Shown here: piece after piece, positions 7,043 through 11,831 of the stretch
Layout of the letters: each line of letters starts with the position of its first letter
Position numbering within the stretch: the stretch's first letter is position 1
DNA from: Alphaproteobacteria bacterium
GTDB taxonomy: Bacteria > Pseudomonadota > Alphaproteobacteria > Sphingomonadales > Emcibacteraceae
DNA: 11,831 nucleotides
Assembly (NCBI GenBank): GCA_030432815.1
Contig: JAUILB010000064.1
Location: 1-11,831 of the forward strand
Direction: 5' to 3'
Notes under the pieces: model-generated
Told to the model about the DNA's origin: nothing
Seen by the model: the letters and a program-made list of their open reading frames with translations, nothing else
The model's database searches: none
Program-made: the position numbers and the translations under genes

Positions 7043-8341
7043 ATGTCACTAATCAGAATCTTTATAACCTTCATATTCTTCATCATTTTTGGATGTTCCG
7101 AGCCACAGGAAAATAATTCTGGTGTTTCCTATATCCGTGCCGGAAAGTTGATTGATGTTATAAAAGAACAGGTTCTGACGGATCAGATTATCAGCGTTGA
7201 AAATGAACGTATTATTGACGTAACTTCATTTGACAGCACAGAAAGTTATGGAAATTTAATTGACTGGTCGGACTATACTGTACTGCCGGGTTTAATTGAC
7301 GGTCATAGTCATCTCATAGGGGATATACAAAGCGAAGATGTGCTAGCACCTCTAAAGGTTACTACCGAATATGACTATAAGCTGGGTGCCGAAAACGCCA
7401 AAAAAACCATTGATGCCGGTTTTACGAGCGTTATTGATTTGGGAACGTATAGGGCCTATGTGGATGTAAAGCTGCGCAATGATATAAATGCCGGAATTGT
7501 TGTTGGCCCGCGCATGTATGTTTCCGGTGCATATATCACTGCACCGGGCGGCGGCGGAGAAGTCGTAGGACTTGATTATGGTGTAGAAATCCCCCCAGAA
7601 TTCAAAGAAGGTGTTTCAGCAAATGAATCCGAAGTTCGGACAAATGTGAATAAACTGATTGATCACGGCGTGGATTTGATCAAGGTTATTGCAACGGGTG
7701 CCGTTCTCACGGTTGGAACGGAACCGGGCGAACCTGAATTTACGGAAGCGGAAATTCGTGCTGCGGTCGAAGAAGCTGCCAAACGCGGCCGATATGTTAC
7801 CGCACATGCTCACGGTGCCGAAGGTATAAAAATGGCCATTCGCGCCGGTGTTCGCTCAATACAGCATGGTTCGCTGATGGATGACGACGCCATTCGTATG
7901 ATGCAGGAAAATGGAACGTGGCTTGTCGCTGATATATATAATGGCGACTATATTGATGAAGTTGGCACCGCTGAAGGCTGGCCGGAAGAAACCTTGCGTA
8001 AAAATCGCGAAACCACAGATATGCAACGTGCCGGCTTCGAAAAAGCTGTTAAAGCCGGTGTACATATCGCATTTGGTACAGACAGTGGTGTTTACCCGCA
8101 TGGCAACAATGCAAAACAATTTTCATATATGGTCCGTCACGGCCTACCCCCCATGCAGGCAATCAAATCAGCAACAATCTGGAGCGCGCAGTCCATGTCG
8201 CTTGAAAATGATATCGGTTCACTGGATACCGGAAAATTTGCAGACATGATCGCCGTAAAAGGGGATCCGCTTGATGACATTACCCTGCTTGAAAATATTC
8301 AGGCAGTCATAAAGGGTGGACAAAAGGTCTTTAAAAATTAA
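7043..8341 (+). CDS. Lipoprotein amidohydrolase, prolidase-like COG1228 group
   Basis: A 432-residue amidohydrolase-superfamily enzyme with GGAG six bases before its ATG. Residues 1-18 are a hydrophobic lipoprotein signal ending IIFGC, with Cys18 as the likely lipidated residue. Ser at +2 favours outer-membrane sorting, so it should act in the periplasm. The metal-binding set is present: HSH in LPGLIDGHSHL (His88, His90), a Lys likely to be carboxylated in DLIKVIATG (Lys214), His255 in VTAHAHGAEG, His275 in SIQHGSL and Asp347 in FGTDSGVYPHG. The C-terminal GSLDTGKFADMIAVKGDPLDD is the usual composite-barrel return. Characterised COG1228 members include Xaa-Pro dipeptidases and Arg/Lys carboxypeptidase-type enzymes, so a peptide substrate is plausible but unproven. 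It lies 15 bases after the GapR-like gene and ends in a 4-base overlap with the opposite gene. Confidence 0.88.
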   Translation: MSLIRIFITFIFFIIFGCSEPQENNSGVSYIRAGKLIDVIKEQVLTDQIISVENERIIDVTSFDSTESYGNLIDWSDYTVLPGLIDGHSHLIGDIQSEDVLAPLKVTTEYDYKLGAENAKKTIDAGFTSVIDLGTYRAYVDVKLRNDINAGIVVGPRMYVSGAYITAPGGGGEVVGLDYGVEIPPEFKEGVSANESEVRTNVNKLIDHGVDLIKVIATGAVLTVGTEPGEPEFTEAEIRAAVEEAAKRGRYVTAHAHGAEGIKMAIRAGVRSIQHGSLMDDDAIRMMQENGTWLVADIYNGDYIDEVGTAEGWPEETLRKNRETTDMQRAGFEKAVKAGVHIAFGTDSGVYPHGNNAKQFSYMVRHGLPPMQAIKSATIWSAQSMSLENDIGSLDTGKFADMIAVKGDPLDDITLLENIQAVIKGGQKVFKN

Positions 8342-8577
8342 CGACGCGATCTCATTGCATCTACAAGTTCTTCGTGCCGTTCATCATCCCTGGCACTTTT
8401 AACCGCGAGGATCGCCCAAATAACACTTACAACCCATAATAATGACAGAGCGCCTAATGAAATAATGGCCAGAGCAATACTGATAACCCAGATTATGCCG
8501 TTAAAAATTGCCTGAAATATTTTTCCCTTTAAAAGCAGCGCCAATGGCGGCACAATAATTGCTAGTAAGTAAATCAT
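8338..8577 (-). CDS. Pmp3/YqaE-type small membrane protein
   Basis: A 79-residue, very hydrophobic protein. MIYLLAIIVPPLALLLKGK at the start is the signature of the Pmp3/YqaE (UPF0057) family, with the Pro-Pro in the first membrane helix. FQAIFNGIIWVISI follows, and the C-terminal VKSARDDERHEELVDAMR is a soluble charged tail resembling alphaproteobacterial members. The second hydrophobic block (about 24-59) is longer than the usual family length and could hold two helices. Eukaryotic Pmp3 affects plasma-membrane potential and salt tolerance; the bacterial role is unclear. AGGGA lies eight bases before the ATG. A possible promoter (AATCAA at 8632-8637 and AATTTA at 8610-8615, read on the minus strand as TTGATT-N16-TAAATT) would let it be transcribed apart from the activator gene upstream. 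Confidence 0.8.
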   Translation of the reverse strand: MIYLLAIIVPPLALLLKGKIFQAIFNGIIWVISIALAIISLGALSLLWVVSVIWAILAVKSARDDERHEELVDAMRSRR

Positions 8578-8695
8578 GAAAGTGTCCCTTTTTATTTAAC
8601 CTATATTTAAATTTAATACGGCGGAAACATTAATCAAGAAATTAAAATGTCGTTTTGTCTCAGAAAAATACTATTTCATCGCAAGAAAGCGAAAA

Positions 8696-9769
8696 TCACT
8701 TATCATCAAGAAGGCCCATTTCCTCAACTTTTCGGTAAAGTGTTGAACGGCCAATGGCTAAGCGCTTGGCTATTTCTGTCATTCTGCCATCATAGCGAAG
8801 GTAAGCGTATTTAATCATCATTTTTTCAATGAAATCAATGCTATGGACATCGGCATTACCATCATAGATACAGATATTGTGAAATTCTTCGGGTATTTCC
8901 ATTGATTTAATCAGATCATCAGTCCTTCGGTTATGCTGTTTCTTTTCATTGTCCATTTGTTCAATGTCGGCAAGTATCTGCGGGAAATCTTTTTCCGTAA
9001 TCATTTCACCTTCCGATAAAATCACAGCGCGAAGAACAACATTTTCAAGCTGCCGGACATTACCCGGCCAATGATAGCTGTTAAGCAACATTATGGCATT
9101 CGTCGTCAGTTCCTTAATGGGGCGATTTTCACGCGCGCAAATCTCATTTATAAAATAATTAGTAAGCAATTGAATATCATCAGCCCTTTTGTTCAAAGGG
9201 GGAAGTGGTACCGGAAATACATTAAGCCGATAGTAAAGGTCTTCACGAAATGCGCCGGACTTAATTAAAGTATCAAGTTTTTTATTTGTCGCCGATATCA
9301 CCCGCACGTCAACTTTCACAGTAGAAGCAGAACCAACGGGGTCCACCTCACCTTCCTGCAATACACGAAGCAGCTTTACCTGTAAATCAAGGGGTAGCTC
9401 ACCAATTTCATCAAGAAAAATTGTACCGCCATTGGCATCCACGAATTTACCGGAATGATCATCCTTTGCATCTGTAAATGCGCCTTTTGCATGACCAAAC
9501 AAAATACTTTCGACCAGATTTGCCGGCAGGGCGCCGCAGTTAACAACAACAATAGGTTTTTCAGCACGGTTGCTGGCTTTATGAATTGCACGTGCGAATA
9601 TTTCCTTGCCGACGCCACTTTCCCCTTCAAGAAGGATAGGAACGTCAGTAAGGGCTCCCTTACGCGCAAGCTTTACCGCGGCCATCATTTGTTCACTTTT
9701 ACCGATGATTGACCCAAAAGCATCTGTTTGCTTGTTAGCAGATTTTTCCCTATTACTCTCTATAACCAT
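8696..9769 (-). CDS. Sigma-54-dependent activator (AAA+ plus Fis-type HTH) without a receiver domain
   Basis: Predicted 357 residues from the ATG at 9769; a GTG at 9793 would add eight. It is a bacterial enhancer-binding protein that uses ATP to open sigma-54 promoters. The AAA+ domain fills about 18-250: Walker A GESGVGKE (49-56), GAFTDA loop (96-101), Walker B GGTIFLDEIGE (114-124), sensor I ISATN (158-162), arginine-finger region FREDLYYRLN (174-183) and sensor II WPGNVRQLEN (234-243). A Fis-type helix-turn-helix is at about 328-352 (GRMTEIAKRLAIGRSTLYRK). Only 17 residues precede the AAA+ part, so there is no sensory domain and activity may be set by another protein or by expression level. 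The usual GAFTGA is GAFTDA. The C-terminal region resembles TacA-like alphaproteobacterial regulators from memory. It is divergent from pnt and followed by the Pmp3-like gene. Confidence 0.9.
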   Translation of the reverse strand: MVIESNREKSANKQTDAFGSIIGKSEQMMAAVKLARKGALTDVPILLEGESGVGKEIFARAIHKASNRAEKPIVVVNCGALPANLVESILFGHAKGAFTDAKDDHSGKFVDANGGTIFLDEIGELPLDLQVKLLRVLQEGEVDPVGSASTVKVDVRVISATNKKLDTLIKSGAFREDLYYRLNVFPVPLPPLNKRADDIQLLTNYFINEICARENRPIKELTTNAIMLLNSYHWPGNVRQLENVVLRAVILSEGEMITEKDFPQILADIEQMDNEKKQHNRRTDDLIKSMEIPEEFHNICIYDGNADVHSIDFIEKMMIKYAYLRYDGRMTEIAKRLAIGRSTLYRKVEEMGLLDDK

Positions 9770-9805
9770 ATTCCATTTTCTTAAACTGCACACAAAACTA
9801 ATAAA

Positions 9806-9814
9806 ATTGTATCA
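9806..9814 (-). promoter_or_regulatory. Extended -10 promoter for the sigma-54 activator gene
   Basis: On the minus strand this reads TGATACAAT, an extended -10 (TG-N-TACAAT) about 40 bases before the ATG. The -35 region is only T-rich. This implies sigma-70 transcription of the activator gene, with a start near 9799. Confidence 0.45.
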
Positions 9815-9838
9815 TAACGGGACAATGGTTAAAAAAAT

Positions 9839-9898
9839 CACAATATTGTGGTAATTTTGTGTTTCAGTTTGAAACAAGTTGCTTGGAAAAATTTTTCC
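9839..9898. promoter_or_regulatory. Cluster of three palindromes between the activator gene and pntAA
   Basis: Three inverted repeats lie within 60 bases: CACAATATTGTG (9839-9850, perfect), TGTTTC-AGTTT-GAAACA (9860-9876, perfect 6-bp arms) and GGAAAAATTTTTCC (9885-9898, perfect). The middle one has the same 6-5-6 layout as NtrC sites, so it could bind the adjacent Fis-type activator. The third falls in the spacer of a weak possible pnt promoter, TTGCTT (9879-9884) and TACCCT (9901-9906). I found no GG-N10-GC sigma-54 core promoter in front of pntAA. Confidence 0.4.
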
Positions 9899-9993
9899 GC
9901 TACCCTTTTGGTTAATTTGTGTTAAGCTTTTTTTACCGTGAAAGATACAAGTCAATCATTCCAAACGAATTGATCATTTCAAGAGGTTACCTT

Positions 9994-11145
9994 ATGAAAA
10001 TAGCAATATTAAAAGAGCGTCGGGAGCATGAAAAACGTGTCGCGGGCACACCGGATACAGTTAAAAAACTATGTTCTCTTGGTTTTGATGTCATTGTCGA
10101 AGCGGGTGCCGGTGCCGGCAGTCAGATATCCGATAATGACTATAAAGAAGCAGGTGCTGAAATTGGAACCGACGCCGCAGCAACGATTAGCGGTGCGGAT
10201 ATTATCTTAAAAGTTCAAAGACCATTGATAGCTGGCGAAGGGGACGTGGATGAACTTTCCATGATGAAAAAGGGGGCAATGTTGATCGCTGTTCTGGAAC
10301 CGACATCCTATCCTGAACATGTAAAAGCCTATGCAAATGCCGGCATTGAAGCATACGCCATGGAATTTATGCCACGCATCACCCGCGCACAAAGTATGGA
10401 TGTACTTTCATCACAATCAAATCTTGCGGGTTATAATGCTGTGATCGATGCAGCACATCATTATGGCCGTGCTTTTCCCATGATGATGACCGCCGCAGGA
10501 ACAATTGCCCCAGCCAAAGTTATGGTAATGGGGGCCGGTGTAGCAGGTCTTCAGGCTATTGCCACGGCAAAGCGCCTCGGAGCGGTCGTGTCAGCTACTG
10601 ATGTGCGTGCCGCCGCAAAAGAACAGGTTGAAAGCCTTGGCGGGAAATTTGTCATGGTTGAAAGTGACGAAGGTGGTGAAACAGAAGGCGGATACGCAAA
10701 AGAAATGAGCGATGAATATAAGAAAGCACAAGCCGAACTCATTGCCGCAACATTAAAGAAACAGGACATTGCCATAACAACTGCGCTTATTCCGGGGCGC
10801 CCTGCCCCGATTTTGATTGACGATGATATGGTGGCAAGTATGAAACCTGGGTCAGTGATTATCGATCTGGCGGCGCCCGCAGGTGGAAATTGCACACAAA
10901 CAAGGCCCGGTGAAATATACACCACAGAAAATGGTGTCACCATCGTTGCACATCTGAATGTCGCCAGTCATCTTTCGGCTGATACAAGTGCCTTATATTC
11001 AAAAAACTTACTTAATTTTATTACCCCGCTTGTGAATGAAGAAAAAACCGGCCTTGCCATTGATTGGGAAGACGAAATCATCACTGGCATTCTGCTTACC
11101 AAGGACGGCGAGATTGTCCATGAGCGCCTGAAGGGAGGGAATTAA
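9994..11145 (+). CDS. pntAA: Proton-translocating NAD(P) transhydrogenase, alpha-1 subunit (domain I)
   Basis: A 383-residue soluble NAD(H)-binding subunit, close in length to R. rubrum PntAA. With PntAB and PntB it couples hydride transfer between NADH and NADP+ to proton entry across the inner membrane and so supplies NADPH. Seen are the MKIAILKERREHEKRVAGTP start, MPRITRAQSMDVLSSQSN (126-143, containing Arg128, Gln133 and Asp136 of the RQD loop), the dinucleotide fold GAGVAG (180-185) with Asp203 in TDVR to hold the adenosine ribose, GGYAKEMSDEY (232-242) of the mobile loop, and ALIPGRPAP. I chose the ATG at 9994 because AGAGG precedes it at good spacing and its N-terminus matches the family. 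A GTG 25 codons upstream is not supported. The next gene starts one base after the stop. Confidence 0.97.
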   Translation: MKIAILKERREHEKRVAGTPDTVKKLCSLGFDVIVEAGAGAGSQISDNDYKEAGAEIGTDAAATISGADIILKVQRPLIAGEGDVDELSMMKKGAMLIAVLEPTSYPEHVKAYANAGIEAYAMEFMPRITRAQSMDVLSSQSNLAGYNAVIDAAHHYGRAFPMMMTAAGTIAPAKVMVMGAGVAGLQAIATAKRLGAVVSATDVRAAAKEQVESLGGKFVMVESDEGGETEGGYAKEMSDEYKKAQAELIAATLKKQDIAITTALIPGRPAPILIDDDMVASMKPGSVIIDLAAPAGGNCTQTRPGEIYTTENGVTIVAHLNVASHLSADTSALYSKNLLNFITPLVNEEKTGLAIDWEDEIITGILLTKDGEIVHERLKGGN

Positions 11146-11146
11146 T

Positions 11147-11494
11147 ATGGAACAAGTTGCACAAATGTCTGAGGCAGTAGTGGGTATGTCCCCCTTTGTC
11201 TCACAAATATCATTATTCGTTCTTTCAATTTTTGTCGGTTATTATGTGGTCTGGTCGGTAACACCGGCTTTACATACACCATTAATGGCCGTTACGAATG
11301 CGATCTCGTCAGTAATTATTGTCGGCGCGCTGATTGCCGCCGGGCCAGCGGACATGAATATCGCAAAAATCCTTGGCATCATCGCTATCGGACTTGCTGC
11401 TGTAAACATATTCGGTGGCTTTGCTGTTACCAATAGAATGCTCAGTATGTATAAAAAGAAACCCCAGTCAGAAAAAAAAGGGGGTAAATCATGA
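11147..11494 (+). CDS. pntAB: NAD(P) transhydrogenase, alpha-2 subunit (membrane)
   Basis: A 115-residue membrane protein and the first part of the transhydrogenase proton channel (domain II). Three hydrophobic segments are visible at about 17-37, 51-66 and 73-93. VVWSVTPALHTPLMAVTNAI between the first two is the family signature. The C-terminal tail is basic (KKKPQSEKKGGKS) and presumably cytoplasmic. GGAGGG lies eight bases before the ATG. Having this as a separate gene, rather than fused to domain I as in E. coli PntA, is the alphaproteobacterial three-subunit arrangement. Its stop overlaps the pntB start in ATGA. Confidence 0.96.
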   Translation: MEQVAQMSEAVVGMSPFVSQISLFVLSIFVGYYVVWSVTPALHTPLMAVTNAISSVIIVGALIAAGPADMNIAKILGIIAIGLAAVNIFGGFAVTNRMLSMYKKKPQSEKKGGKS

Positions 11495-11831
11495 GCGAAC
11501 AGAATATCATTGATTTAACCGCCATTGCCTATCTGGTATCCGGTGTTCTTTTTATCCTGGCACTTCGGGGCCTGTCATCCCCGGAAAGTTCACGGCAAGG
11601 TAATTTTTACGGTATGCTTGGTATGGCTATCGCCATCGTGACCACATTGGCAAATCCGGAAATCGTATCTTATACATGGATCGTAATCGCAATCGCGGTT
11701 GGTGGTGGTATCGGGCTTGTAATTGCATCACGGATCGCCATGACTGCAATGCCACAGCTTGTCGCAGCGTTTCACAGTCTTGTTGGACTTGCCGCCGTAC
11801 TTGTTGCCGCGGCGGCATTTCTACTTCCTTC
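11491..11831 (+). CDS. pntB: NAD(P) transhydrogenase, beta subunit, 5' end only
   Basis: The frame is open from the ATG at 11491, which overlaps the pntAB stop (ATGA at 11491-11494), to the right edge, giving about 113 of the expected 460 or so residues. This part is the membrane domain: LTAIAYLVSGVLFILALRGL is the first helix, SSPESSRQGN the conserved loop after it, GMLGMAIAIVTTLA the second helix, and WIVIAIAVGGGIGLVIA the third. MPQLVAAFHSLVGLAAVLVA carries the conserved channel His in FHSLVG. The NADP(H)-binding domain III lies beyond the window. The overlap indicates translational coupling, which fits a fixed subunit ratio. Confidence 0.96.
   Translation, partial: MSEQNIIDLTAIAYLVSGVLFILALRGLSSPESSRQGNFYGMLGMAIAIVTTLANPEIVSYTWIVIAIAVGGGIGLVIASRIAMTAMPQLVAAFHSLVGLAAVLVAAAAFLLP

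Noticed and set aside
9919..9993. GTG start adding 25 residues to PntAA
   Set aside because: The family N-terminus is MKIA at 9994, which has its own ribosome site.
9877..9993. Sigma-54 promoter before pntAA
   Set aside because: The nearest GG...GC pairs are spaced 12 and 14 bases rather than 10, so no proper -24/-12 element is visible.
10551..10943. 130-codon minus-strand frame
   Set aside because: It is antisense to the nucleotide-binding half of pntAA and has no independent support.

Overview
The window looks like chromosomal DNA of an A+T-rich alphaproteobacterium. Four things point there: the transhydrogenase is split into pntAA/pntAB/pntB as in Rhodospirillum rubrum; there is a GapR-type (DUF2312) nucleoid protein; DUF1244, N-formylglutamate amidohydrolase and pyruvate kinase genes lie close together, a neighbourhood familiar in this class; and the 41-residue L36 protein is of the form common there. 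I cannot name the genus. I see no phage, transposon, CRISPR array, tRNA or rRNA, and base composition looks even, so this reads as core rather than acquired DNA.

Layout. 1-334 (+) is the 3' end of a quinone oxidoreductase-like gene. It abuts, tail to tail, a HerA-like ATPase gene on the minus strand (335-2014). A short island follows: rpmJ (L36, 2274-2399, +) with its own promoter, then a 3' segment with a strong intrinsic terminator that may also form a separate small RNA. On the minus strand, a signal-peptide-bearing M18 aminopeptidase (4056-5516) and pyruvate kinase (2609-4042) form a two-gene unit. Divergent from it is a plus-strand operon (5687-8341): N-formylglutamate amidohydrolase, DUF1244 protein, GapR-like protein and a lipoprotein amidohydrolase of the prolidase-like COG1228 group. 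It ends in a 4-base convergent overlap with a Pmp3/YqaE-type membrane protein gene (minus). Upstream of that is a minus-strand sigma-54 activator lacking a receiver domain (8696-9769). A palindrome-rich intergenic region separates it from the divergent pntAA-pntAB-pntB operon, which runs off the right edge.

Function. Three enzymes suggest peptide and amino-acid catabolism: the exported aminopeptidase, the lipoprotein amidohydrolase and the N-formylglutamate amidohydrolase. Pyruvate kinase and the proton-translocating transhydrogenase belong to central carbon and redox metabolism. No obviously new multi-gene system is visible. The best leads are the regulatory region between the sigma-54 activator and pnt, the possible small RNA after rpmJ, the activator's GAFTDA motif, and the export signal on an M18 peptidase.
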